64,000 nucleotides of DNA from CAZKUN01 sp964555935 (GCA_964555935.1 CAZKUN010000003.1:1-64000), one strand, 5' to 3'; positions 43,318 through 52,479 are shown, numbered from the stretch's first letter. Notes: generated by a model from the letters alone, not told the origin. Made by a program: numbers and translations.

Positions 43318-44769
43318 TTGGCTCAATTGCCGCGCGCGCCAACCGGTCGGCCTGAGATCACGCGCGCCCGCGACCCCGAAAGCGTTGCGGAGGCCATTCG
43401 CGTGGCTGCCGCCAGCCGCGTCGGCGGCGCGGTCGAGGGCCTCATCACGGGGTATCACCCCATCGACATCGCGTTCGCGATGGAGCAGCTTGAGCCGGAT
43501 GAGCGCAAGCTCGTGTTCGAGTTGCTCAAGGCCCACCAGGCCGGCGTCGTCCTCGAGGAGATCGACAACGAGATCGAGCAGGAACTTGTCGAGGAAACCG
43601 AAGACGAGGAACTCGCCGAGATCATCGACGCCATGCCGCCTGACGTCGGCGCCGATGTCGTCGGACGAATGGACGATCAACAGGCCCAGCGCGTACTCGA
43701 ACTGATGCCTGACGAGGAATCCGACGAGATCGAGGAGCTGCTCGAGTACCCGGAGGAATCGGCCGGCGGGCTGATGACGACCGAGTTCATCTCAGTGCCC
43801 GAGGGCTTCACCGCCGAGCAAGCCGTCCAGCACCTGCGCGACACCGAGGTCAACCCCGAGGGCGTCGCCTATGTCTACGTGCTCGAGGAAGATGGCGTCC
43901 TCGTAGGCGTCGCGGACGTCCGGGTCGTCGTCACTGAGCCGCCCACGGCGCGAATCGCCGATTTCATGATCACCGATCTCATCACCGTGCCGCCGGAAGC
44001 GGACCGTCACGAGGTCGTGGAACTCGCCGACAAATACGACCTCCTCGCCGTTCCGGTGGTCACCGAAGACGGGAGGCTTCTCGGCGCCGTCACTCACGAC
44101 GACGTCGTCGACGCCATCGGGGAGGAGCACACCGAAGACGTCCTGCGCATGGCCGGTACCGGCCCGCGCGATCTCCTCGCCAAATCTCCCCTCAGCGCCG
44201 CGCTGGTGCGCCTGCCATGGTTGTCGCTCTCGCTCATCGGGGGCTTGGGCGCCGCGGCCATCATGGACCAATTCGCCAAGCGCGGGACAGAGGCCGCAAC
44301 CGACGCGGCGGCGGGGATGGATCCCAAGCTCATTCTCCTCGCCTTCGCCCCGGCGATCATGGCCATGGGCGGCGCCAGCGGGCTTCAGTCGGCGACGATC
44401 GTCGTTCGATCTCTCGCGCTCGGGACGATCCGCACATACGGCACGTGGAAGCTCTTTGCCCGCGAACTACTGACGGCCACCGTGCTCGGGACCATCTGCG
44501 GCGGGGTCGCGGGTATTGTCGGCTGGTGGCAGTCCGGCGAGCCGCAGATCGGCGTTGTCGTCGGCCTCGGCATGTTCGCCGCCATGGCGTGGGCCGCAAG
44601 CGTCGGTACCTTTGCGCCCATCGTTTTCGAGCGTATTGGGGCGGATCCCGCCCTCGCCTCCGGCCCTCTCACTACGATGGCCAATGACCTGTTCAGTCTG
44701 GCGATCTACTTCGCCCTCGCCCTGGCTTTGGCCCAGAGTCTGCTCGCGCCGCCGCACATTCCCGGTTGA
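43318..44769 (+). CDS. mgtE: MgtE-family magnesium transporter
   Basis: A TTG start at 43318 behind GGGAG gives 483 residues. The N-terminal MgtE domain has HPIDIAFAMEQLEPDERKLV and MPPDVGADVVGRMDD. It is followed by a linker AGGLMTTEFISVPEG and two CBS repeats (MITDLITVPPEADRHEVVEL; GRLLGAVTHDDVVDAIGEE). The membrane part has about five segments, including AIMAMGGASGLQSATIVVRS with the metal-selective region. The protein should be Mg2+-gated. No M-box riboswitch was recognised in the 175-bp upstream gap. It is 13 bp from the peptidase gene. Confidence 0.93.
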   Translation: MAQLPRAPTGRPEITRARDPESVAEAIRVAAASRVGGAVEGLITGYHPIDIAFAMEQLEPDERKLVFELLKAHQAGVVLEEIDNEIEQELVEETEDEELAEIIDAMPPDVGADVVGRMDDQQAQRVLELMPDEESDEIEELLEYPEESAGGLMTTEFISVPEGFTAEQAVQHLRDTEVNPEGVAYVYVLEEDGVLVGVADVRVVVTEPPTARIADFMITDLITVPPEADRHEVVELADKYDLLAVPVVTEDGRLLGAVTHDDVVDAIGEEHTEDVLRMAGTGPRDLLAKSPLSAALVRLPWLSLSLIGGLGAAAIMDQFAKRGTEAATDAAAGMDPKLILLAFAPAIMAMGGASGLQSATIVVRSLALGTIRTYGTWKLFARELLTATVLGTICGGVAGIVGWWQSGEPQIGVVVGLGMFAAMAWAASVGTFAPIVFERIGADPALASGPLTTMANDLFSLAIYFALALALAQSLLAPPHIPG

Positions 44770-44782
44770 GGAAGTGTCCCCG

Positions 44783-45958
44783 TTGGCAAAGCAAACTGAC
44801 ACCCAATCTGTCGCCGAACTGGCCGCCGCCCTCGTGCAAATCGAGAGCATCAATCCCGGTCCGGCAGGTGACGACGTCCCCGGGCCCCGCGAACGCGATG
44901 TCAGCCAGTACGTATATGATTGGCTGAGCGGTCGCGGCATGAAGGCCGAGCGGCGCGAGTTCCTCCCCGGCCGCTTCAACGTGACCGCCGTCGCGGCAGG
45001 CTCAGGCCCCAAGCGGCTGATGGTAGACGCCCACATGGACACCATCCCCACCGAGGCCATGGACATCGAACCCCTCTCGGGCGAGATCCGCGACGGCCGC
45101 GTTTGGGGCCGTGGCGCCGTCGACGACAAGGGCACCCTCGCGGCGATGATGTGGGCCCTCGCATCGCTTGTAGAGAGCGGCGTGACGCCCCCCGCCACCA
45201 TTGAACTCCTCGCCAGCGGCGACGAGGAAGGCGGCTTCCGCGGCATCCGCGATTGGGTCGCTCAGGGCGGCATGGCCGATGGCGCGATTGTCGGCGAGGC
45301 CAGCGAACTCGGTCTCATCACCGCATCTCGCGGCGCGGTGAGGTTCAAGGTCCGCACGCGGGGCAAGCCCGTCCACACCTGCTCGCCGGAGAAGGGCATC
45401 AACGCGGTCACCCACATGGCACGCGTGTTGGCCGCGATTGAGGACGACCTCAAGCCCAAGATGCTCGCCCGCACGCACCCGCTGCTCGACGGGCCGCGCA
45501 TCACGCCCGCAATGATCAACGGAGGCCGGCGCGCGAACATTGTCCCGGATGAGTGCGTCATCGATATCGACCGGCGCGTCCTGCCGTGTGAGACCAAGGA
45601 ATCCGCCCTCGCCGAGTTCGATGCCATGGTCGAACGCGTCGCGGCGACCGACGACACGATGACCATCGAGCGTCTCGAAGCGTATTCCTTCGTGCCCGCC
45701 GCCGAGTGCTCGGCTGACGATCCGCTGGTCGCGGCTTCCGCCGCCGCGCTGGCCGGGGAGAACCTCTCCACCGAGGTCCTCGGCGTGCCTTACACAACCC
45801 ACGCCAGCGTCACCGCCGAGGCCGGCATCCCAACCATCACCATCGGCCCGGGCAGCATCGAGCAGGCCCACGGCCCGGTCGAGTACGTCGACATCGATCA
45901 GCTTGAGGCGGCGGCGCGAATCTATCGCGGCATCTTCGAGACGTACGGGGCTCACTAA
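44783..45958 (+). CDS. M20-family peptidase/deacylase (ArgE/DapE/CPG2 type)
   Basis: I choose TTG 44783 with GAGGAAG about 8 bases upstream (GTG 44774 is too close to that site). The product has 391 residues. Metal ligands appear in MVDAHMDTIP, GRGAVDDKGT and ASGDEEGGFRG, with a late YTTHASVTAEAG supplying the last His. A dimerisation lid lies between. The family removes acyl groups from amino acids or cleaves peptides. It is part of the tight mgtE-M20-SGNH-alr-thrB run; the stop overlaps the next start by one base. Confidence 0.88.
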   Translation: MAKQTDTQSVAELAAALVQIESINPGPAGDDVPGPRERDVSQYVYDWLSGRGMKAERREFLPGRFNVTAVAAGSGPKRLMVDAHMDTIPTEAMDIEPLSGEIRDGRVWGRGAVDDKGTLAAMMWALASLVESGVTPPATIELLASGDEEGGFRGIRDWVAQGGMADGAIVGEASELGLITASRGAVRFKVRTRGKPVHTCSPEKGINAVTHMARVLAAIEDDLKPKMLARTHPLLDGPRITPAMINGGRRANIVPDECVIDIDRRVLPCETKESALAEFDAMVERVAATDDTMTIERLEAYSFVPAAECSADDPLVAASAAALAGENLSTEVLGVPYTTHASVTAEAGIPTITIGPGSIEQAHGPVEYVDIDQLEAAARIYRGIFETYGAH

Positions 45959-46587
45959 TGGCCAAGCGGATGCTCAATGACGGCGATCGCGTGGTCTGCA
46001 TCGGGGACAGCATCACCGCTGACCCGGAGGGCTACGTGACCATGGCCCGCCAGGTCATCGACCTCGCCTACCCCGAGGGCGGCATCGAGATCATCAACGC
46101 CGGCGCCGGGGGCAACACGACGGCGGAAATGCTCGCCCGTTTCCGCGACGATGTTCTGTCAGCCAAACCGACGTGGGTTACCATCAGCGCCAGTGCCAAC
46201 GATGCCCTCCACGCCGTTCCCTTGCCCGACTACGATGATACAATGAGCGAGATGATTCTCCTCGCCGAGGAGGCGGGCATCAAGGTGGGGCTCTGCACGC
46301 CCACGCGCATTGAGCCCAGCTACATCGGTGCCGATCCGGACCGTCTTAACGACCAGATCGAACGCTATGCCGAGTGGTGCGCGCAGACCGCCGACGAGCA
46401 AGACTTGCTGCTCATCCCCATGTACGAGCTGACCGAACTCGTCCACGATGCGTCAGAGCCGGGCGACGAGGTCTGGCTGACCTCCGACGGCGTCCACATG
46501 TCGCCGACCGGTCGCTATCTCATGGGCCTCACCTTCCTCGCGGCCTTCGGGTTCTCGCTACCACGGGGATCGGAGGCGGCGCCATGA
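45958..46587 (+). CDS. SGNH/GDSL-family hydrolase
   Basis: A 209-residue SGNH hydrolase overlapping the previous stop (TAATG). Block I is VCIGDSITADP with the nucleophile Ser, the Gly block is INAGAGGNTT, the Asn block is SASANDAL, and block V is TSDGVHMSPTG with Asp and His. The protein has no signal peptide and should be a cytoplasmic esterase. Its stop overlaps the alr start. Confidence 0.88.
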   Translation: MAKRMLNDGDRVVCIGDSITADPEGYVTMARQVIDLAYPEGGIEIINAGAGGNTTAEMLARFRDDVLSAKPTWVTISASANDALHAVPLPDYDDTMSEMILLAEEAGIKVGLCTPTRIEPSYIGADPDRLNDQIERYAEWCAQTADEQDLLLIPMYELTELVHDASEPGDEVWLTSDGVHMSPTGRYLMGLTFLAAFGFSLPRGSEAAP

Positions 46588-47702
46588 TGCACCAGGCATG
46601 GGTCGAGGTCGATCTCGACGCGTTGCGCCACAACGTCACGGTTCTCAAGCGAGTTGCCGGGCCTAACACGCTCGTGATGCCGGTCATCAAGGCCAACGCC
46701 TATGGGCACGGTCTCGTGGGGGTCGCGCATGCCTTGGCGGGGCGCGATGACATTTGGGGCTTTGCCGTCGCGCGCGGCGAGGAAGCCCTGCTTCTTCGCG
46801 ACTTCGGGGTCCAAGAACCCATTCTGACGCTCGGAGTGCCGCCGGTCGCGGGGATCACTGACCTGGCCCGGCACGGTGTAACGATCGGCGTCGGCGATAT
46901 GGTCGACATCGCCTCCGTGAAGACTCAGCTCGCGGACACCGACGCGGAGATCGACGTTCATCTCAAGGTCGACACGGGCATGTGCCGGATGGGTGTCGAC
47001 ACCGCCCTGGTCCCCCTCGTCGTGGAGGAACTCGCCGAAGGACCCGCGCATCTTCGCGGGATCTACTCTCATTTTGCCACGGCGGAGGAGGGTGACCTCG
47101 ACTTCGCCGAAGAGCAACTCTCGGCGTTCCGAGGCGTGCTGGAGGGCCTCGAGGGACGGGACTTGGTGCGACACATGGCCAACAGCGCCGGGCTCTGTCG
47201 CGTGCGCGAATCGCGCTTCGACGTCGTCCGCGCCGGCGCCATCCTGTATGGCGTGAACCCGGGCGTCCCCGCTGACGAGTGGCCCGACGTGCGACCCACG
47301 CTCAGGTTTCTCGCCCGCGTCGCCGCGGTTAAGCGCTTCCCGCCCGGCAGCACGGTCGGCTACGGGCGCCGGTTCGAGATCACTCGCCCCAGCGCGATCG
47401 CCACGATCCTCGTCGGCTACGCCGATGGCTACCCCCGCCAGCTCAGCGGCAAGGCGGAGGTTCTGATCCGAGGCAAGCGCGCGCCGGTTGTTGGCGCCGT
47501 GAACATGGACTCCATCAACGTCGATGTCACCGATCTCGGCATCGAGCAACCGGGCGACGAGGTCGTGCTCATCGGAACGCAGGGCGATAACGCCATCACC
47601 GTCGAAGAACTCGCGGAGCGCGCGGACACGGTCGTCCACGAGATCCCCACGCGGCTGGGTCCGCGTCTACCGAGAGTCTATCTCGGAAAGGAGCCGAGTT
47701 AA
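46584..47702 (+). CDS. alr: Alanine racemase
   Basis: ATG 46584 overlaps the previous stop and follows GGAGG; the product has 372 residues, as usual. The PLP lysine lies in VIKANAYGHG, the second catalytic Tyr region is VGYGRRFE, and the C-terminal domain has MDSINVDVTDL and EIPTRLGPRLPRVY. The enzyme makes D-alanine for peptidoglycan. It sits just upstream of thrB. Confidence 0.94.
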   Translation: MMHQAWVEVDLDALRHNVTVLKRVAGPNTLVMPVIKANAYGHGLVGVAHALAGRDDIWGFAVARGEEALLLRDFGVQEPILTLGVPPVAGITDLARHGVTIGVGDMVDIASVKTQLADTDAEIDVHLKVDTGMCRMGVDTALVPLVVEELAEGPAHLRGIYSHFATAEEGDLDFAEEQLSAFRGVLEGLEGRDLVRHMANSAGLCRVRESRFDVVRAGAILYGVNPGVPADEWPDVRPTLRFLARVAAVKRFPPGSTVGYGRRFEITRPSAIATILVGYADGYPRQLSGKAEVLIRGKRAPVVGAVNMDSINVDVTDLGIEQPGDEVVLIGTQGDNAITVEELAERADTVVHEIPTRLGPRLPRVYLGKEPS

Positions 47703-47703
47703 C

Positions 47704-48609
47704 TTGGCATCCGACCGCATCTTCGCCAAAGTCCCCGCGACCACAGCCAACATGGGTCCCGGCTTTGATAGCCTCGGGCTCGCGCTAGGCATGTTCAATA
47801 TCGTCGAGGTCTGGTCAGACGACACCGAGCCACATATCATCCGCGGCGAGGGCGCCGGCGCTCTGCCAACCGGCCCGGACAACCTCGTCCGGGAAGCCAT
47901 GCGCGCTGTCGCCGAACGCGCTGACAGGCCGCTCGCGCGTGTCGGCATTCGGCAGAGCAATGATATCCCGCTCGCGAGGGGGCTTGGTTCAAGCTCCGCC
48001 GCAATCATCGGCGGATGCATTGCAGCCAACTACTTCCTCGGCAGGCCCCTCAGCGACGACGAGATCCTATCAGTTGCCGTTGAGATCGAAGGCCATCCCG
48101 ACAACGTCGCGCCCGCGCTATATGGCGGCATGATGGTCTGCTACGCCACTGAGGCAGGCACGGGGTGCCGCAGGATACGGCCGTCACACCCTCCCACCGC
48201 CGTCGTCGCAATCCCCAACTTCGAGGTGGAGACGGAGAAGGCTCGCGAGGCGCTGCCTGAAACCGTTCCCTACGCCGACGCCGTCCTGAACGTGGGTCGC
48301 GCCGCGGCGGTCGTTGCCTGCTTCGCTAGCGGCGACTATTCCGCGCTCGCGGACGCCCTCGATGATCGGCTCCACCAACCATACCGCGCGCATCTCGTGC
48401 CGGGGCTGACCGAGGCCATCGCCGCCGCCAAACAGGCCGGTGCCTATGGCGCCGCGCTCAGCGGCTCGGGCCCGACAGTCATCGCCTTCACCCACCACGA
48501 CGCCGACCGCATCGCCGACGCAATGCAGGCGGCACTCGGCGCCATCGGCGTCGAAGCCCGGACCACAGCCCTCGACATCTGCCGCGAAGGCGCGACCGTG
48601 GCGACCTAG
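47704..48609 (+). CDS. thrB: Homoserine kinase
   Basis: A TTG start at 47704, one base after the alr stop and behind AAGGAG, gives 301 residues. The GHMP motifs are ATTANMGPGFDSLGLAL, IPLARGLGSSSAAIIGG and the C-terminal YGAALSGSGPTVIA. It phosphorylates homoserine in threonine synthesis. No other threonine gene is adjacent. Confidence 0.93.
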   Translation: MASDRIFAKVPATTANMGPGFDSLGLALGMFNIVEVWSDDTEPHIIRGEGAGALPTGPDNLVREAMRAVAERADRPLARVGIRQSNDIPLARGLGSSSAAIIGGCIAANYFLGRPLSDDEILSVAVEIEGHPDNVAPALYGGMMVCYATEAGTGCRRIRPSHPPTAVVAIPNFEVETEKAREALPETVPYADAVLNVGRAAAVVACFASGDYSALADALDDRLHQPYRAHLVPGLTEAIAAAKQAGAYGAALSGSGPTVIAFTHHDADRIADAMQAALGAIGVEARTTALDICREGATVAT

Positions 48610-48657
48610 CGCAGTGGCAGGTCTGTTGCGGAGGGTGTTGTTGAGGAGGAAGGCGAC

Positions 48658-49227
48658 ATGGCAAATGCCACGACGGACCGCACGTACCGCGTGCGCGCAC
48701 CACGATGGGTCTGGGTCGTGTTCGGCGTGGGCCTTGTAATCTGCATGGGCCTGTCCGCGTCGATGTTGCTTCGGCTCGGCGGGATGGACCGGAGGATGCC
48801 CGACGTCCTCACGCCTGAGCAACGGCGGCAGGTGTCTCCTTTCCGGCACCTCTGGTGGACTGCCCTCATCCCTCTTGGAATCGAACTTCCGCCCGTGGTC
48901 GTCGTCGCTGTGCTTTGGCGTCGGCAGCGCCGCGAGCACATCCGGCTCACCGACGAGGGCATCGTCTACCGCAGGGCCTTTGGCAAGGGACAGTTAATTC
49001 CATGGACCGACGTCACCGAGGTCCGAAGGCTGGGCGCTGGCTCGACGGGGGATCCGCCCGTGGGCGTCTACTGTCAGAGGCGCCGCCTGCTGGTCGCTGA
49101 CTTCCACTACCCGGAGCGCGCAGAGCTGTTGACCGAGATCACGGAACGGGCCGGGCTAACTGATGCGAAGCAATCGCGGACCGCGACCATCTACACCCGC
49201 CCCACACAGGAGCAAGCTAATGACTAG
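48658..49227 (+). CDS. Two-TM protein with bacterial PH-like domain (tandem copy 1)
   Basis: A 189-residue protein with two membrane segments (WVWVVFGVGLVICMGLSASM and PLGIELPPVVVVAVLW), then a PH-like beta domain: IRLTDEGIVYRRAFGKGQLI followed by PWTDVTEVRRL. It ends ERAGLTDAKQSRTATIYTRP. The next two genes share this layout and the ending pattern (xLTxxxxSxxxTRYxRP), so the three arose by duplication. Its stop overlaps the next start by 8 bp. The role is unknown. Confidence 0.75.
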   Translation: MANATTDRTYRVRAPRWVWVVFGVGLVICMGLSASMLLRLGGMDRRMPDVLTPEQRRQVSPFRHLWWTALIPLGIELPPVVVVAVLWRRQRREHIRLTDEGIVYRRAFGKGQLIPWTDVTEVRRLGAGSTGDPPVGVYCQRRRLLVADFHYPERAELLTEITERAGLTDAKQSRTATIYTRPTQEQAND

Positions 49228-49714
49228 TCGTCCCGAGACGGAGTACCGCTACCCGCGCCGCGGATTCTGGAACGTGATGGCGGTCCTGGCGATGGCGCTC
49301 GCCGTCGGACTGCTGCCCACCTTCATCCGCGGCATCGGCTGGTACATCATCGCGATCTACGCGCTGATGATCCCCGGGTTCGCGTATCTGCTCGTGTGGA
49401 GTCATTTCTGGGGGCGGCGTGGGTTCGTCCGCGTGAATGATAACGGCATCATCATCCACGACTGGCAGAATGAAGAGGTCTTCATTAGCTGGGAGGAGTT
49501 CAAGGAACTCCACCAGCTCAGCGGGCTCTGGCAGATACACGCTCACGCGCCGAGTCTCCGCATCGTTGTCCAGACCGATCTCAGCCTCCGCCTCGGCCCG
49601 AGACTCATCGATCTGGCCCTCCTCCGCGAGGAAATCATCGAACGCGGCAACCTCACCGAGAAGCAGAACAAGTCATGGGGAACGAGGTACTTCCGGCTGG
49701 CTGAGGAGGAGTGA
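49220..49714 (+). CDS. Two-TM protein with PH-like domain (tandem copy 2)
   Basis: ATG 49220 overlaps the preceding stop and follows AGGAG; 164 residues. Two membrane segments (WNVMAVLAMALAVGLLPTFI; YIIAIYALMIPGFAYLLVW) are followed by a PH-like part: VRVNDNGIIIHDWQNEEVFI, SWEEFKELHQL, and the C-terminal IIERGNLTEKQNKSWGTRYF. It matches copies 1 and 3 in order and spacing of elements, but identity is low. Confidence 0.75.
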   Translation: MTSRPETEYRYPRRGFWNVMAVLAMALAVGLLPTFIRGIGWYIIAIYALMIPGFAYLLVWSHFWGRRGFVRVNDNGIIIHDWQNEEVFISWEEFKELHQLSGLWQIHAHAPSLRIVVQTDLSLRLGPRLIDLALLREEIIERGNLTEKQNKSWGTRYFRLAEEE

Positions 49715-49720
49715 CCGAAG

Positions 49721-50215
49721 GTGCTGACCGACCGGGACTTCCCATTCCAGGTTGATTGGGACAGGCAACTACCGAACGCTCTGGTCACCACGGGACTCGC
49801 CTTCGTCGCGCTCTGCGCGGCGCTGTGGGGCGAATGGGCTGGGTGCGTCATCTGCACCACGTTCGCTGTCTACTGGGTGCTCCGCCTCACTGGCGAATGG
49901 CGTCGCGGGACGCGGGGCGGGATCTTCATGACCGCGCCGTCGCTGGTGGTGCGAGACTGGCCCGGACGCGAGACGCGCGTGCTGTGGAACGAAGTCCAGG
50001 AGCTTCGCATCTACAATTGGCCCCGCAACACGGCGTCCCGCCGACTTGCTGTGGATGTCTACTGGGCCGACCGACGGAGCTCCATTTCCGCCGCCGTCGA
50101 TTCGCCCCAAGAAGTGCTCGATGAGCTTCTTCGCCGTGCGGAGCTGACGCGAGTGGTTCCCTCGCTGATCTGCACAAGGTATACTCGCCCCGAAGACGAA
50201 CTTGACGCCCCGTAG
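49721..50215 (+). CDS. Two-TM protein with PH-like domain (tandem copy 3)
   Basis: A GTG start at 49721 after GAGGAGG, six bases after copy 2; 164 residues. The membrane segments are near ALVTTGLAFVALCAALWG and CVICTTFAVYWVLRL. The PH-like part has LVVRDWPGRETRVLWNEVQE, and the end is LLRRAELTRVVPSLICTRYT. The TAG stop lies inside the GTAGG of a palindromic element at 50212-50235. Confidence 0.74.
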   Translation: MLTDRDFPFQVDWDRQLPNALVTTGLAFVALCAALWGEWAGCVICTTFAVYWVLRLTGEWRRGTRGGIFMTAPSLVVRDWPGRETRVLWNEVQELRIYNWPRNTASRRLAVDVYWADRRSSISAAVDSPQEVLDELLRRAELTRVVPSLICTRYTRPEDELDAP

Positions 50216-50235
50216 GTCGGGTTTCCCAACCCGAC
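50212..50235. repeat. GTAGG-type palindromic element (GTCGGGTT...AACCCGAC)
   Basis: An 8-bp perfect stem (50216-50223 with 50228-50235) directly follows GTAG, and that TAG is the stop of the preceding gene. It has the same plan as the exact repeat 12 bases downstream. Confidence 0.75.
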
Positions 50236-50247
50236 ACGCCGTCTCGT

Positions 50248-50271
50248 TGTAGGAGGGGTTTCAACCCCGAC
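50248..50271. repeat. GTAGG-type palindromic element, exact copy of 32446-32469
   Basis: The 24 bases are identical to 32446-32469 and contain the palindrome GGGGTTTCAACCCC. It lies between the third PH-like gene and the aminotransferase gene and could act as a terminator or be a mobile REP-like unit. Confidence 0.85.
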
Positions 50272-50302
50272 AGGCTGCTCGCGCAACCACGAGGTGCAAC
50301 CG

Positions 50303-51619
50303 ATGCCGAAGATCGTTACGAAACTCCCGGGACCGAAAGCCAAGGCGTGGCTCAAGAAGTCCGGTCAATACGAGCCAAACTCCATGAGCGACCAGGTTCC
50401 GCTGGTCTGGGACAAGGCCGCCGGCTGCGAGATCCAGGATGTTGACGGCAACATCTTCTTGGACTTCTGCAGCGGCGTGCTCGTGACCAATGTCGGCCAC
50501 TGCCACGCGGATTACTCCGCAGCCGTCAAAGACCAGGCCGACCGGCTGTTCAACTGCTACGATTTCGTCTCACCCGAGCGCGTCGCGCTGGCTGAGAAGC
50601 TCGTGGAGATGACGCCGCCTCACCTCGATCGCGCGTTCTTGCTCACCACCGGTTCCGAAGCCACCGAGGCCGCGGTCAAGATGGCCCGCCGCGCCCACGA
50701 GGGCTGGGAAGTGCTGAGCTTCCATGGGGCGTTCCACGGCCGCACGTATGGCGCGATGTCTTTCGGCGCCAACGCGGGCGTGAAGAAGGGCTTCGGGCCG
50801 ATGCTCCCCGGCATCATCCACGCGCCGTTTGGCAACTGCTATCGCTGCTCGTTCGACAAGGAATTCCCCAAGTGCAAGTACCACTGCATCGACCACCTCG
50901 ACTGGGTCGTCTCGCGTGAATCCGCTGGCGCGCTCTGCGCGATCATCACCGAGCCCTACCAGGGCGGCGCGGGTTCTGTCATCCCGCCTAAGGGTTACTT
51001 CGAGCGCCTGCAGGAGTGGTGCCGCGAGAAGGGCATCTACTTCATCCTCGACGAGGTGCAGTCGTCCTTCGGCCGCACGGGCAAGATGTTCGCCTTCGAG
51101 CACTACAAGATCGAGCCCGATCTCGTCTGCTTGGCCAAGGGTCTCGGCAGCGGGATTCCCTGCGCCGCGGTCGTCGGTCGTAGCGAGATCATGGACGTCC
51201 TCGCGCCGGGCGAACTCGGCAGCACGAACGGCGGCAACCCGATGTCGTCTCGCGCCGCGCTAGCCGCCATCGACATCATTGAGATTGAGAAACTCCCGCA
51301 GCGCGCCGCCAAGCTCGGCAAGCAGATCGACGCGCGCTTTGAGAAGATGTGCAAGAGCATCAAGCAGATCGGCGACGTCCGCGGGCAGGGCCTGGTCTAC
51401 GGGATCGAGATGGTCTCCGACCGTCGCAAGAAGACCCCGGACAAGGAGCTGACGAAGAGAATCGTCAACGAGGCCTTCCAGCGAGGTCTCTGCCTGATCG
51501 CGCCGATCGGCCTCTACGGCAACGTCATCCGCATCGCGCCGCCGCTGGTCATGACCGAAGCGCAGCTTGCCGAGGGCCTCGACATCCTCGAAGCCGCGAT
51601 GAAGGCCGCTGTCGCGTAG
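50303..51619 (+). CDS. Class III aminotransferase, 4-aminobutyrate/ornithine type
   Basis: ATG 50303 after GAGG gives 438 residues. It has the class III features: FLDFCSGVLVTNVGHCHADY near the N-terminus, TTGSEATEAAVKMAR for cofactor phosphate binding, IITEPYQGGAGSVIPP, FILDEVQSSFGRTG with the PLP Asp, and the Schiff-base Lys in VCLAKGLGSGIP. GabT-like enzymes convert 4-aminobutyrate; 5-aminovalerate, ornithine or beta-alanine are alternatives. A LysE-type exporter lies downstream. The TAG stop is within a repeat element. Confidence 0.88.
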   Translation: MPKIVTKLPGPKAKAWLKKSGQYEPNSMSDQVPLVWDKAAGCEIQDVDGNIFLDFCSGVLVTNVGHCHADYSAAVKDQADRLFNCYDFVSPERVALAEKLVEMTPPHLDRAFLLTTGSEATEAAVKMARRAHEGWEVLSFHGAFHGRTYGAMSFGANAGVKKGFGPMLPGIIHAPFGNCYRCSFDKEFPKCKYHCIDHLDWVVSRESAGALCAIITEPYQGGAGSVIPPKGYFERLQEWCREKGIYFILDEVQSSFGRTGKMFAFEHYKIEPDLVCLAKGLGSGIPCAAVVGRSEIMDVLAPGELGSTNGGNPMSSRAALAAIDIIEIEKLPQRAAKLGKQIDARFEKMCKSIKQIGDVRGQGLVYGIEMVSDRRKKTPDKELTKRIVNEAFQRGLCLIAPIGLYGNVIRIAPPLVMTEAQLAEGLDILEAAMKAAVA

Positions 51620-51658
51620 AGACGGGAAACTCAGCCGAGTTTCCATTTCAGCCCGTCT
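51611..51658. repeat. Dispersed element copy A (also at 63941-63988)
   Basis: About 48 bases that align with 63941-63988 through GCGTAG, GACG, GGAAACTC, GAGTTTCC and CAGCCCGTC with few differences. It contains the hairpin GGAAACTC/GAGTTTCC and supplies the TAG stop of the aminotransferase gene. Confidence 0.75.
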
Positions 51659-51731
51659 GCCCACGCTAGATTTCACGGGCCCCGGTGACCCATACGGTCA
51701 GTCGGGGCCTTGTCGTGTCGGACAAAGGACT

Positions 51732-52415
51732 ATGCGCAAACTCGCCGGACTTTTCGCGATGGCGTTTCTCACGGGTACCAGCGGCGCCATCATGCCAGGG
51801 CCGGTGCTCGCGCTCGTCATCGGCGCCGCGGCGCGCTACGGTACGCTGGCCGGCATCTTCGCGATTCTCGGCCACGCCGCCGTTGAGATCCCCGTCGTGC
51901 TTCTGCTCATGTTCGGAATCGGCGCATTCGTCCAGAAACCCAAGGTCCTGGCTGGAATCGGCTTCGTCGGCGGCTTGGCGCTGATGCTCGCGGGCGCCGA
52001 CATGCTACGCTCAGCGGGAGCCGTCGCTGCCGCGGCCACAGCCGGCACGCCAGCGCCGGGCGGGCTTCTCGGCATCGCCCTCGCCGGAGCCGGAGCCAGC
52101 CTGGCGAACCCCTACTTCGCCATCTGGTGGGCGACCGTCGGCGCGGGCCAGATCGCCACCGTCGGCTCCCGCTCGCCCATCGCCTGGATCACCTTCTACA
52201 CGGGCCACGTCTCCGCCGACTTCGGCTGGTACGCGGTCGTCGCGTATGCGGTTGGACGCGGGCGCAGCCTCCTCGGCGCGGGCGGACATAAGACGCTGAT
52301 CGTCGCCTGCGGGGTTGCATTACTGGCGCTCGGGTGCTACTTTATCTACGCTGGTGTCAGGAGAATCTCTGGGGCACGCTCGTCGGACGCACCTCCCGAC
52401 GCACCCGAGACGTAG
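51732..52415 (+). CDS. LysE-family amino acid exporter
   Basis: A 227-residue protein with about six membrane segments after AAAGG. The N-terminal GTSGAIMPGPVLALVIGAAA corresponds to the conserved G-x-x-x-PGP motif of LysE/RhtB transporters, and SLANPYFAIWWATVG is the second conserved region. It should export a basic or small neutral amino acid. It lies between the aminotransferase and hisG; co-regulation is plausible but not shown. Confidence 0.85.
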   Translation: MRKLAGLFAMAFLTGTSGAIMPGPVLALVIGAAARYGTLAGIFAILGHAAVEIPVVLLLMFGIGAFVQKPKVLAGIGFVGGLALMLAGADMLRSAGAVAAAATAGTPAPGGLLGIALAGAGASLANPYFAIWWATVGAGQIATVGSRSPIAWITFYTGHVSADFGWYAVVAYAVGRGRSLLGAGGHKTLIVACGVALLALGCYFIYAGVRRISGARSSDAPPDAPET

Positions 52416-52479
52416 ACCCTTGCGAACGCGCAGCGACGGGCAGAACGGGATGCCGTAGCCCAACATCGCGTTCTGCGAG

